Assembly (NCBI GenBank): GCA_017380615.1
Contig: JAFODQ010000039.1
Coordinates: forward strand, 1-33,909
DNA from: Clostridia bacterium
GTDB taxonomy: Bacteria > Bacillota > Clostridia > Oscillospirales > Acutalibacteraceae
Direction: 5' to 3'
DNA: 33,909 bases
Positions 21,233 through 28,923 of the stretch are shown here, piece after piece (the stretch's first letter is position 1; every line of letters begins with the position of its first letter). The translations under genes were made by a program, and so were the position numbers. The notes beneath the pieces were generated by a model. The model worked only from the letters and a program-made list of their open reading frames with translations, searched no databases and was not told the origin of the DNA.

Positions 21233-22822
21233 ATGGGTAAATATGCAATTACATATGATATAGGAACCACAGGTGTCAAGACCTGTATATTTGAATTGGG
21301 TGAGTCAATCAAGCTCATTTCTGCAGCATCTGAGGGATATAAGCTTTATGTTTTCCCTGATGGTGGTGCAGAGCAGGAACATCAGGAGTGGTGGGATGCA
21401 ATGTGCTCCACAACAAAGAAGGTGCTTGATAAATGTGATGTGGATGTTAAGGATATCTGTGGTATTTCCTTCTGTTCACAGATGCAAGGCCTTGTGCTTG
21501 TGGATGAAAATGCACAGCCCGTAAGAAGAGCAATGAGCTATATGGATCAGCGTGCAAGGAAAGAGCTTAAGGAAGGCATTGCCTATGGTCCTCAGATTGC
21601 AGGTGCATTTATCCCCAAGCTTCTTAAATCACTTATGATTACCGGTGCTGTTGCAGCATCTGTTAAAGATCCCGTGTGGAAATATAAGTGGGTTGAAAAT
21701 AATGAACCTGAAAACTTTAAGAGAGTACATAAGTGGCTTGATGTTAAGGAGTATTTTATCGCAAGAATGACAGGTGAGTTCTGCATGACTCACGACTCTG
21801 CATTTGCAACTCTTCTTTATGATATAAAGAAAAACGAGTTCAGTCCTGCAATGTGCAAAATGCTTGGTGTTAATATGAAGCACCTTCCCGATATAAAAAA
21901 CTCTGCAGAGAAAATTGGTGAGCTTCTTCCGACACCTGCTCAGGAGCTTGGTCTCGCGCCCGGCACACCTGTTTTTGGTGGTGGCGGTGATGCGTCACTC
22001 ATCGGTGTTGGTGCAGGTAGTGTTGCAATGGGTGACACTCATGTTTACAGCGGCACATCCGGATGGGTTTCAACTGTTGTTGACAAGAGCATTGTTGATG
22101 CATCTGCAATGATTGCAGCCGTTCTCGGTGCAGAGGTTGGCAGATATAACTATTTTGGTGAGCTTGAAACAGCAGGTAAGTGTCTTGAGTGGGTTAAGGA
22201 CCACCTTGCTCTTGATGAAATCGGCGTTTATCTTGAAAAGACAAATGTAACAGATGGCTATGAGGGCAAATACACAAGCCTTTATGATTATATGACAGAT
22301 GTTGTAAGTAAGGTGCCAGCAGGCTCAAATGGTGTTATTTTCACCCCATGGCTTCACGGTAACCGTTGCCCGTTTGAAGATCCTAATGCCCGTGGAATGT
22401 TCTTCAACATCAGTCTTGAAACAGGCAAGAGTGAGATGATAAGAGCAGTGCTTGAGGGCGTTTGCTATCACCTTCGCTGGTTCCTTGAAACAGAGGAGAA
22501 AAAGGTTAAATCATCTGACCATATCCGTTTTGTAGGTGGTGGTGCACTTTCTGACCTGACTTGCCAGATACTTGCTGATTGTACAGGCAAGGTTGTTGAA
22601 ACTGTTGACACACCACAGAATGTTGGTGCAATGGGCGCAGCTGTGCTTATTGCAGTTGGTGTTGGTGAATGTGAGTCAATTGCTGCAGCCAAGAGTCTTA
22701 TTCCTGTTGCGAAGACATTCCGTCCTGATATGGAAGCTAAGGCAGTTTATGATAAATATTTTGAGGTTTATAAAAATCTCTATCCGTCAAACAAAAAGAA
22801 TTTTGCAGCATTGAATTCTTAA
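21233..22822 (+). CDS. FGGY-family carbohydrate kinase, xylulokinase-like
   Basis: The 529-residue cytoplasmic sugar kinase has an ATPase fold in two halves. The N-terminal phosphate loop is YDIGTTGVKTCIF, near residue 6. The centre has GGGGDASLIGVGAGSV and DTHVYSGTSGW. The C-terminal FGGY-type signature region is IRFVGGGALSDLTCQILADCTGKVVETV. It resembles D-xylulose kinases, but the family also phosphorylates ribulose, fuculose and glycerol. No isomerase or transporter lies beside it, so the substrate is open. ATG 21233 has GGAGG 7 bases upstream; the longer frame starting at 21197 is not supported. An AT-only hairpin near 22815-22845 may end the transcript weakly. Confidence 0.9.
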   Translation: MGKYAITYDIGTTGVKTCIFELGESIKLISAASEGYKLYVFPDGGAEQEHQEWWDAMCSTTKKVLDKCDVDVKDICGISFCSQMQGLVLVDENAQPVRRAMSYMDQRARKELKEGIAYGPQIAGAFIPKLLKSLMITGAVAASVKDPVWKYKWVENNEPENFKRVHKWLDVKEYFIARMTGEFCMTHDSAFATLLYDIKKNEFSPAMCKMLGVNMKHLPDIKNSAEKIGELLPTPAQELGLAPGTPVFGGGGDASLIGVGAGSVAMGDTHVYSGTSGWVSTVVDKSIVDASAMIAAVLGAEVGRYNYFGELETAGKCLEWVKDHLALDEIGVYLEKTNVTDGYEGKYTSLYDYMTDVVSKVPAGSNGVIFTPWLHGNRCPFEDPNARGMFFNISLETGKSEMIRAVLEGVCYHLRWFLETEEKKVKSSDHIRFVGGGALSDLTCQILADCTGKVVETVDTPQNVGAMGAAVLIAVGVGECESIAAAKSLIPVAKTFRPDMEAKAVYDKYFEVYKNLYPSNKKNFAALNS

Positions 22823-22852
22823 TTATTTTTAAGAAAAAATTAACATTTTCTG

Positions 22853-22881
22853 TTGAAATACATAGGATTTTCTGCTAAAAT
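22853..22881 (+). promoter_or_regulatory. Promoter of the mgsA-like gene
   Basis: TTGAAA (22853-22858), 17 bases, TAAAAT (22876-22881). A start near 22888 leaves a short leader with AAGGAG (22898-22903) before the ATG at 22912. Confidence 0.65.
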
Positions 22882-22911
22882 AACTGATATATTGTTAAGG
22901 AGTGTGACTTA

Positions 22912-23313
22912 ATGAATATAGCATTGATAGCGCACGATTCAAAAAAAGAACTTATGACACAGTTCTGCATAGCATATTGCGGCGTTTTGAGCAAGCACAA
23001 GCTTTGTGCCACAGGCACAACAGGTAAACTTGTTGCAGAAGCAACAGGTCTTGAAATTGAGAAATACCTTAGTGGTTCTCAGGGTGGTGCTCAGCAGATC
23101 GGTTCAAGAATTGCTTGTGACGAAATTGATTTGTTGCTTGTATTCCGTGATCCCCATCCGAAGCCGGGTGAGCCAAATGAGGCAAATCTCTTAAGACTTT
23201 GCGATGTTCACAATATCCCTGTTGCCACAAATATTGCTACAGCAGAGGCACTCATTCACAGCCTTGAGCGTGGCGACCTTGACTGGCGCGATATTGTTAA
23301 CCCAAAGCAATAA
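22912..23313 (+). CDS. mgsA: Methylglyoxal synthase homologue with altered active site
   Basis: The family converts dihydroxyacetone phosphate to methylglyoxal and phosphate. At 133 residues it is of normal length for the short clostridial form. Conserved parts are AHDSKK with His8 and Lys12, the phosphate loop ATGTTGKL (33-40), FRDP with Asp80, and IPVATNIATAE. The motif that should read GGDQQ is GGAQQ: the codon for residue 60 is GCT (Ala) where E. coli MgsA has the catalytic base Asp71. The loop after FRDP is one residue shorter and lacks the His98 and Asp101 equivalents (PGEPNE in place of PHDPD). The fold is clear, but synthase activity is doubtful. The gene has its own promoter and terminator. 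The symbol reflects homology only. Confidence 0.88.
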   Translation: MNIALIAHDSKKELMTQFCIAYCGVLSKHKLCATGTTGKLVAEATGLEIEKYLSGSQGGAQQIGSRIACDEIDLLLVFRDPHPKPGEPNEANLLRLCDVHNIPVATNIATAEALIHSLERGDLDWRDIVNPKQ

Positions 23314-23324
23314 TATAAAATTGT

Positions 23325-23357
23325 ATCGGGTGGAGATAATATTCACCCGATTTTTTA
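23325..23357 (+). terminator. Terminator of the mgsA-like gene
   Basis: ATCGGGTG and CACCCGAT form the stem around an 11-base loop, followed by T6 and ATTG. Confidence 0.85.
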
Positions 23358-23389
23358 TTGACATATAAGACTGTTGAAAGGAATTTAAT

Positions 23390-24733
23390 ATGGCAGCGAA
23401 TATTAAAGCAATCAAAGGAACTAAAGACACATTACCATCCGAAAGCTACAAGCTTCAATATATTGAACAGGCAGCTCTTGATACTGCTAAATCCTTCGGT
23501 TATCACGAAATGAGAACACCTGTATTTGAATATACAGAGCTTTTTGACCGTTCTGTTGGTGAGACAACAGACGTTGTTCAAAAGGAAATGTACACCTTTA
23601 ACGATAAAGGTGAACGTTCAATTACTCTTCGCCCCGAAGGTACAGCAGGTGCTGTAAGAGCATTTCTTGAGCACGGTCTTTTCAATGAGCCATTGCCACA
23701 GAAGGTGTGTTATCTCACATCCTGCTATCGCTATGAAAAGCCACAGGCAGGAAGACTCCGTGAATTCCATCAGTTCGGTATCGAGTGCTTCGGTGCAGCC
23801 TCTGCTCTTGCTGATGCTGAAATAATCGCACTTGCAAAGCAGTATTTTGATTTTATAGGTATCGAAAAGCTTGCTGTTGAAATTAACTCAATCGGTTGCC
23901 CGGAGTGCAGAAAAAAATATTCAGAGGCACTTAAGAGCTTCTTTGAGTCAAAAAAGGCAGACCTTTGTGAAACCTGTCTTTCAAGACTTGACAGAAACCC
24001 AATGCGAATTCTTGACTGCAAGAGTCCTGTTTGCTCAGGGATTGCCGCAGATGCACCCGTGGTGCTTGATTATATCTGTGATGATTGCCGTGAACACTTT
24101 GAAAAGCTTCAGACCTATCTCAAGGCAATGGAGATTGATTTTGTTGTTAATCCTCAGATTGTTCGTGGTCTTGATTATTACACAAGAACTGTTTTTGAAT
24201 TTGTTTCAATGGATGAAAAAACCAAGGGTCTTGTTCTTGGTGGTGGTGGAAGATACGATGGCCTCATTGAAGAGCTTGGCGGTGCATCACTTCCTGCTTG
24301 CGGATTTGCAATGGGTCTTGAAAGACTTCTCATCTATATGGAAGAGAGTGGTATCCCATTCCCTGAAGCACCAAAGTGCAATCTTTCAATCGTAACAGCT
24401 GGTGAGGGGGCAACTCTTAAGGCACTTGAACTCGCGTCAGAGCTTCGCGCAGAGGGTTACAGTGTTAATATTGACATTGCAGGCAGATCCATCAAGGCTC
24501 AGATGAAGTATGCAAACAAGCTCAATTCACAGTTCACAGTTGTTATCGGTGATAATGAGCTTGAAGCAGGCGAAGCAAGGCTTAAGAATATGGCAGACGG
24601 CAACGAAACAGTTGTTTCTCTTGCAGAGTTTGTCTCAGGCTTTGAAAGAGCATATCTTGATAGTGCAATTGATTTGTCAGGCGTTGATTTTTCAGCAATG
24701 ACACAGACAGATATAAATAATCTTTTTAAATAA
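23390..24733 (+). CDS. hisS: Histidyl-tRNA synthetase
   Basis: This 447-residue class II synthetase charges tRNA-His. The N-terminus reads IKAIKGTKDTLPSES. Motif 1 and 2 regions are visible (RTPVFEYTELFDRSVGETTD; SCYRYEKPQAGRLREFHQFG). The histidine-specific stretches are QIVRGLDYYTRTVFEF and VLGGGGRYDGL. A C-terminal anticodon-binding domain (about 325-425) follows. GAAAGGAA lies about 7 bases before the ATG. A terminator separates it from the mgsA-like gene, and only about 30 bases lie between them, so the promoter is unclear; TATAAG at 23365 is a weak -10 candidate. The cyclase gene follows after 9 bases. No T-box is visible. Confidence 0.97.
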   Translation: MAANIKAIKGTKDTLPSESYKLQYIEQAALDTAKSFGYHEMRTPVFEYTELFDRSVGETTDVVQKEMYTFNDKGERSITLRPEGTAGAVRAFLEHGLFNEPLPQKVCYLTSCYRYEKPQAGRLREFHQFGIECFGAASALADAEIIALAKQYFDFIGIEKLAVEINSIGCPECRKKYSEALKSFFESKKADLCETCLSRLDRNPMRILDCKSPVCSGIAADAPVVLDYICDDCREHFEKLQTYLKAMEIDFVVNPQIVRGLDYYTRTVFEFVSMDEKTKGLVLGGGGRYDGLIEELGGASLPACGFAMGLERLLIYMEESGIPFPEAPKCNLSIVTAGEGATLKALELASELRAEGYSVNIDIAGRSIKAQMKYANKLNSQFTVVIGDNELEAGEARLKNMADGNETVVSLAEFVSGFERAYLDSAIDLSGVDFSAMTQTDINNLFK

Positions 24734-24742
24734 GGTGTTGTT

Positions 24743-25348
24743 ATGGAGATTATAGATATTTCCAGAGATTTATTAAAAACTCCCGTTTACCCCGGTGATC
24801 CGGAGGGCTATGTTGACCCCATAACCAGCATTAAAGCAGGAGACAGATATAATCTTAATTCAATATATACCTGCCTTCACGCAGCCACTCATATTGATGC
24901 CCCTCTCCATTTCATTGAAGGTGGAAAGTCAATCGACCAGTTTGCGCAGGATGTATTTATAGGTGAGTGCGTTGTAGTGGAAGCTCCTCCCGGACCAATC
25001 ACAGGAGCCTTTGCTGAGGATAATTTTCCTTGGCAGAATTGTGAAAGGCTTCTTATTAAGGGTAACGGTCTTTCATATCTTATGGAGAGCAGCGCATACT
25101 ATATTGTGGATTCGGGTGTCAAGCTTCTTGGCACAGATTCACAGACCATCGGAAACGGTACATCAAATGCGTTGATTCATAATGCGATTCTTTCAGCAGA
25201 TATTCCGATTATTGAGGGTCTCGACCTTACAGATGTTGAGCCGGGCAGATATTTTCTTATGGCCCAGCCTCTTAAGGTGTCACAGGTTGAGGCTGCACCC
25301 TGCAGAGCAGTGCTGGTAAAGGACCACATTTTTTGGACAGGTGTCTGA
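24743..25348 (+). CDS. Cyclase-family metal-dependent hydrolase (kynurenine formamidase-like)
   Basis: The 201-residue protein belongs to the cyclase/KynB fold family. The metal-binding signature, normally HxGTHxDxPxH, appears as HAATHIDAPLH at 46-56, keeping His46, His50, Asp52 and His56. A second conserved part, VKLLGTDSQTIG, and the ending EAAPCRAVLV fit the family. Members hydrolyse N-formylkynurenine or other amides and lactones. No tryptophan degradation gene is nearby, so the substrate is unknown. It lies 9 bases after hisS, with AAGGTG about 8 bases before the ATG, and is probably cotranscribed with it. Confidence 0.9.
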   Translation: MEIIDISRDLLKTPVYPGDPEGYVDPITSIKAGDRYNLNSIYTCLHAATHIDAPLHFIEGGKSIDQFAQDVFIGECVVVEAPPGPITGAFAEDNFPWQNCERLLIKGNGLSYLMESSAYYIVDSGVKLLGTDSQTIGNGTSNALIHNAILSADIPIIEGLDLTDVEPGRYFLMAQPLKVSQVEAAPCRAVLVKDHIFWTGV

Positions 25349-25429
25349 ATCTGTTTTTTTTGATGTGCTCTTCAGCCTTCAGTTACCCGGACTCACAGTG
25401 ACCATATTTTTGACATAATAGGAGATAAT

Positions 25430-25672
25430 ATGAGATTAGATAAATATCTTAAGGTTTCCCGTATCATAAAAAGGCGTACTGTCGCAAATGAGGTTTGTGA
25501 CGCCAAGCACGTTGAGGTAAATGGCAAAATCGCGAGAGCGTCCTACGAGGTAAAGGTCGGGGATGTTATTGCAATTCAGATGGGTAGCAACCTTACAAAA
25601 TACAAGGTCTTATCCATCAACGAATATGCTAAAAAAGACGATGCAGCCAATATGTACGAAGTAGTAAACTGA
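25430..25672 (+). CDS. rqcP: S4-domain ribosome quality control factor RqcP (YabO/Hsp15 family)
   Basis: The 80-residue protein is almost entirely one S4 RNA-binding domain: MRLDKYLKVSRIIKRRTVANE at the start and VEVNGKIARASYEVKVGDVI in the middle, typical of RqcP. In B. subtilis this protein binds stalled 50S subunits with peptidyl-tRNA and, with RqcH, supports C-terminal alanine tailing of stalled chains. AGGAG lies 7 bases before the ATG. It follows the cyclase gene by 81 bases with no clear terminator between, and ends in a strong terminator. The usual yabP/yabQ neighbours are absent. Confidence 0.92.
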   Translation: MRLDKYLKVSRIIKRRTVANEVCDAKHVEVNGKIARASYEVKVGDVIAIQMGSNLTKYKVLSINEYAKKDDAANMYEVVN

Positions 25673-25678
25673 TTTGAT

Positions 25679-25706
25679 GCCGAGAGCATTTGCTCTCGGC
25701 GTTTTT
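25679..25706 (+). terminator. Terminator after rqcP
   Basis: GCCGAGAG and CTCTCGGC form a tight stem (loop CATTTG), followed by GTTTTTATT. Confidence 0.95.
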
Positions 25707-25790
25707 ATTGTCTTAATTTGTTGTATTTTATCAAAATGTCAATAATTTTTAATATTATTAAATATTTCTATTAACTTTGCACAAAAGTTA

Positions 25791-25819
25791 TTGACATTAC
25801 GAGCTTTTGGTGATAATAT
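25791..25819 (+). promoter_or_regulatory. Promoter of hpf
   Basis: TTGACA (25791-25796), 17 bases, TAATAT (25814-25819), with TGA before the -10 box. The start of transcription should be close to 25826, which is exactly where the leader hairpin begins. I did not see a stationary-phase sigma-B or sigma-H type promoter. Confidence 0.7.
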
Positions 25820-25825
25820 GAAGGT

Positions 25826-25887
25826 GAAAGGAGAGCATGTTAAAGAAATTTAACAGTTCTCCTTTTCGGCATTTCTAACCGAAAGGG
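25826..25887 (+). promoter_or_regulatory. Structured hpf leader with two mutually exclusive hairpins
   Basis: Hairpin A (25826-25866) pairs GAAAGGAGA with TCTCCTTTT (last pair G-U), continues through G-U and C-G past one bulged A, and is capped by a 7-bp stem TGTTAAA/TTTAACA with a GAAA tetraloop, about 18 bp in all. Hairpin B (25861-25887) pairs CCTTTTCGG with CCGAAAGGG (one G-U) around a 9-base loop. B contains the AGGG ribosome binding site of hpf. The two share CCTTTT at 25861-25866, so they cannot form together. Formation of A would free the hpf site; formation of B would hide it. The switch idea is inference from base pairing. Confidence 0.6.
25837..25878 (+). CDS. Possible 13-residue leader peptide before hpf
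   Basis: ATG at 25837 opens a 13-codon frame (MLKKFNSSPFRHF) that ends at 25878, 16 bases before hpf. AAGGAG precedes it, but only 3 bases away, which is shorter than usual. The frame spans the arms of both leader hairpins, so ribosomes on it would change which hairpin forms. It may be chance. Confidence 0.25.
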   Translation: MLKKFNSSPFRHF

Positions 25888-25894
25888 TGTTACT

Positions 25895-26422
25895 ATGAAT
25901 ATTACTATCGTTGGTCGCAAGTGTAATCCTCGTGAAGATTTCCGTCTTCGTGCAGAGAAGCGTCTTTCAAAGGTAGAGAAGCTTTTCGGCGAAGAGGCAA
26001 ATGCTAAAATTACGGCAACAGTTGAGAAAAACTGTCATATAGTTGAGGTAACAGTGGTAAAGGGCGGCATGATTTACCGTGCAGAAGAGAGCGCAGATAA
26101 TATGCTTGATGCACTTGATAATTGCGTTGACTCTCTTATCAGACAGATAAGGAAAAACAAAACAAGGCTCGATAAAAAGCTTCATGCTGCAGCGCTTGAT
26201 GATTTCTTTAATGATGAAATCGAAGAAGAATCAGAGTTTGATGTTATCAGAGAGAAAACTGTTTTCCTTAAGCCACAGAGTGTGGAGGAAGCAATATTGC
26301 AGATGAATCTTCTCGGTCACCAGTTCTATATGTTCCTTAATGCAGATACAGACTGTGTCAATGTGGTTTACAAGAGAAACGCCACCGGCTATGGTCTTAT
26401 TTCACCCGACACAGACAAATAA
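25895..26422 (+). CDS. hpf: Ribosome hibernation promoting factor, long form
   Basis: The 175-residue protein has two parts. Residues 1-100 are the ribosome-binding domain (MNITIVGRKCNPREDFRLRA, ending with a basic helix SLIRQIRKNKTRLDKK). Residues about 118-172 form the C-terminal dimerisation domain (VIREKTVFLKPQSVEEAILQ, then YKRNATGYGLISPD). Long HPF joins two 70S ribosomes into inactive 100S dimers through this C-terminal domain, when growth stops. AGGG lies about 7 bases before the ATG and is predicted to be hidden by a leader hairpin. The gene is monocistronic, with its own promoter and terminator. Confidence 0.97.
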   Translation: MNITIVGRKCNPREDFRLRAEKRLSKVEKLFGEEANAKITATVEKNCHIVEVTVVKGGMIYRAEESADNMLDALDNCVDSLIRQIRKNKTRLDKKLHAAALDDFFNDEIEEESEFDVIREKTVFLKPQSVEEAILQMNLLGHQFYMFLNADTDCVNVVYKRNATGYGLISPDTDK

Positions 26423-26437
26423 GCTTTTGTAATAACG

Positions 26438-26470
26438 GAACAGCTACACCTTTGGGTGTGGCTGTTCTTC
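26438..26470 (+). terminator. Terminator of hpf
   Basis: GAACAGCTACACC pairs with GGTGTGGCTGTTC (one T-G pair) around a TTTG loop, followed by a broken T tail (TTCTATT). About 150 bases of very AT-rich DNA then lead to serC. It holds two similar TGG-TATTAT and TGG-TATATA patterns as weak extended -10 candidates, but no clear promoter. Confidence 0.75.
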
Positions 26471-26620
26471 TATTATAAAGCAGAAAAACCAAGCATATAA
26501 ATTAAAAGATTGTTAAAAATATATCTCTATTTTCTATTTTGGTATTATAAATAAAATATGTTGGTATATAATTTTTCTTATATATTTTTATTTTTTTAAT
26601 GTGAAAGGGGTAATCGTGTT

Positions 26621-27703
26621 ATGGCACGAGTTTACAATTTCTCTGCAGGTCCCTCAATGCTTCCTGAAGAGGTTTTAAAGAAAGCGGCAGCAGAAATGCT
26701 TGACTATGAAGGATCAGGTCAGTCTGTTATGGAGATGTCTCACCGTTCCAAGGTGTTTGAGAGCATCATCAAATCAGCAGAAGCGCTTTTGAGAGAGCTT
26801 ATGGATATTCCGGAAAACTATAAGGTACTCTTTCTTCAGGGTGGTGCATCCACACAGTTTGCAGCAATTCCGTTAAACTTTATGAATGGCTCAGGTAAGG
26901 CTGATTATATTATCACAGGTCAGTGGGCAAAGAAAGCCTTTGCAGAGGCACAGAAATACGGTGATGCTAAGGCTGTTGCTTCATCTGCAGACAAAACCTT
27001 CTCATACATTCCAAAAACAACAAGAGAAGATTTCAGAGCAGATGCAGACTATGTTTATATCTGCCTTAACAATACAATCTACGGTACAGTTTATCACCAG
27101 CTTCCAGACACAGGCGACATTCCTCTCATTGCAGATATTTCAAGCTGCTTCCTTTCAGAGCCACTTGATATTTCGAAGTTTGCAATGGTTTATGGTGGAG
27201 CACAGAAGAATGTTGCTCCTGCAGGTCTCACAATTGCAATCATCCGTGAGGATATGTTAGGCAAGGCGAGAGATATCACTCCCACAATGCTTAATTATCA
27301 GATTCATGCTGATAACGACTCTCTTTATAATACACCACCTTGTTACACAATCTATATCTGCAAGCTTGTGCTTGATTGGATTAAATCTCTCGGTGGTCTT
27401 TCAGCTGTTGCTGAGCGTAACCGTAAGAAGGCAGAAATTCTCTATAATTTCCTTGATAACAGCAAGATGTTCAAGGGAACAGTTATTGCAGAGGATCGCT
27501 CACTTATGAACGTTCCGTTTATTACAGGCAATGAGGAGCTTGATGCAAAGTTTGTAAAGGAAGCAACTGCTGCTGGCCTTGTTAATATCAAGGGTCACAG
27601 AACAGTTGGTGGTATGAGAGCTTCTATCTACAATGCAATGCCAATTGAGGGCGTTGAGAAATTAGTTGAATTTATGGCTGATTTCGAAAAAGCAAATTCA
27701 TAA
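26621..27703 (+). CDS. serC: Phosphoserine aminotransferase
   Basis: The 360-residue PLP enzyme converts 3-phosphohydroxypyruvate and glutamate to phosphoserine, the second step of serine synthesis. The family start NFSAGPSMLPEEVL, the cofactor loop FLQGGASTQFAAIPLN, and YGGAQKNVAPAGL with the Schiff-base Lys are present. HRTVGGMRASIYNAM near the C-terminus binds the phosphate of the substrate. GAAAGGGG lies about 11 bases before the ATG. serA follows after 13 bases. No serB phosphatase is in the window. Confidence 0.97.
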   Translation: MARVYNFSAGPSMLPEEVLKKAAAEMLDYEGSGQSVMEMSHRSKVFESIIKSAEALLRELMDIPENYKVLFLQGGASTQFAAIPLNFMNGSGKADYIITGQWAKKAFAEAQKYGDAKAVASSADKTFSYIPKTTREDFRADADYVYICLNNTIYGTVYHQLPDTGDIPLIADISSCFLSEPLDISKFAMVYGGAQKNVAPAGLTIAIIREDMLGKARDITPTMLNYQIHADNDSLYNTPPCYTIYICKLVLDWIKSLGGLSAVAERNRKKAEILYNFLDNSKMFKGTVIAEDRSLMNVPFITGNEELDAKFVKEATAAGLVNIKGHRTVGGMRASIYNAMPIEGVEKLVEFMADFEKANS

Positions 27704-27716
27704 AGGATTGATTTTA

Positions 27717-28871
27717 ATGTACGATATTTTAACTTTAAACAAAATCTCACAGATAGGTCTCAAGGAGCTTGACGAGAAATATACAATTACAGATTGCTGT
27801 GATTGTCCCGATGGTATTATTGTTCGTTCTGCTGCTATGCACGAATATGCCTTCAGCGACAAAACTGTTGCAGTTGCCCGTGCAGGTGCAGGTGTTAATA
27901 ATATTCCTGTTGAGGAGTGCACAAAGAAGGGTATTGTTGTTTTCAACACACCCGGTGCCAATGCAAATGCAGTTAAGGAGCTTGTTATTGCAGGTCTTAT
28001 GCTTTCTTCAAGAAAGGTTGCAGCAGCTTATGACTGGTGCAAAACCCTCAAGGGCGAGGGTGAAAATGTAGGCAAGCTTGTTGAAAAGGGTAAATCACAG
28101 TTTGCAGGACCTGAAATTCTTGGAAAGACACTCGGTGTTGTTGGCCTTGGTGCAATTGGCAGACTTGTTGCAGTTGCTGCAAATGGTCTTGGAATGAAGA
28201 TTGTGGGCTATGACCCATTCCTTAATGAAGCACTTAAAGATCAGCTTCCTGCAGATACAGAGTACGTTGATTCACTTGACGCTGTTTATGAAAAGGCAGA
28301 TTACATAACACTTCACCTTCCTTGCACAAAGGACACAAAGGGTATGATTAATGCAGACTCAATCGCAAAGATGAAGGATGGCGTAAGAATTCTTAACTTT
28401 GCCCGTGGTGAGCTTGTGAATGGTGCAGAGCTTGTTGCAGCTATGGAAGGTGGCAAGGTTGCAGCTTACGTAACAGACTTCCCAAGCGATGAGGTTATTG
28501 GTATAGCAGGCGTTACAGCCCTTCCACACCTTGGTGCATCTACTCCTGAAAGTGAAGAAAACTGTGCTTATATGGCAGCAGTTGAAATCAGAGAATTCCT
28601 TGAAAAGGGTAATATTAAAAACTCTGTTAACTTCCCTAACGTTGAGCTTGACGCTCAGGGTCAAAGAGTTGCTGTTATTCACCACAATGTATTAACAGTG
28701 ATGAATGATATTCTCGGTGCTTTCACAAGTGCAGGGGTTGAAACAACAGGCTTCTCTTCAAAGGCAAAGGGTGACTATGCATACACACTTGTTGCAGCAG
28801 AAAAAATCCCCGACAGCGTAATCGCTAAGCTTACAGCTAATGAAGATATAATCAAGGTTAGAAAGATATAA
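27717..28871 (+). CDS. serA: D-3-phosphoglycerate dehydrogenase
   Basis: The 384-residue NAD-dependent enzyme oxidises 3-phosphoglycerate, the first step of serine synthesis. The Rossmann region has LGVVGLGAIGRLVA and then VGYDPF. Catalytic motifs include NFARGELV with Arg and LPHLGASTPESEENC with His. A short ACT-like regulatory domain closes the protein (about 318-384, VAVIHHNVLTVMNDILGAF), so serine feedback is possible. I start it at ATG 27717, with AAAGGA 9 bases upstream, inside the serC-serA gap. The longer frame from 27666 overlaps serC. The pair makes phosphoserine together. Confidence 0.96.
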   Translation: MYDILTLNKISQIGLKELDEKYTITDCCDCPDGIIVRSAAMHEYAFSDKTVAVARAGAGVNNIPVEECTKKGIVVFNTPGANANAVKELVIAGLMLSSRKVAAAYDWCKTLKGEGENVGKLVEKGKSQFAGPEILGKTLGVVGLGAIGRLVAVAANGLGMKIVGYDPFLNEALKDQLPADTEYVDSLDAVYEKADYITLHLPCTKDTKGMINADSIAKMKDGVRILNFARGELVNGAELVAAMEGGKVAAYVTDFPSDEVIGIAGVTALPHLGASTPESEENCAYMAAVEIREFLEKGNIKNSVNFPNVELDAQGQRVAVIHHNVLTVMNDILGAFTSAGVETTGFSSKAKGDYAYTLVAAEKIPDSVIAKLTANEDIIKVRKI

Positions 28872-28872
28872 C

Positions 28873-28906
28873 AAAAAGAAGGTGGTCGGAAGACCACCTT
28901 CTTTTT
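28873..28906. terminator. Bidirectional terminator
   Basis: A5GAAGGTGGTC pairs with GACCACCTTCT5 around a GGAA loop. It serves serC-serA on the plus strand and the aldo/keto reductase on the minus strand. Confidence 0.95.
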
Positions 28907-28923
28907 ATATGCGATGAAATTTC

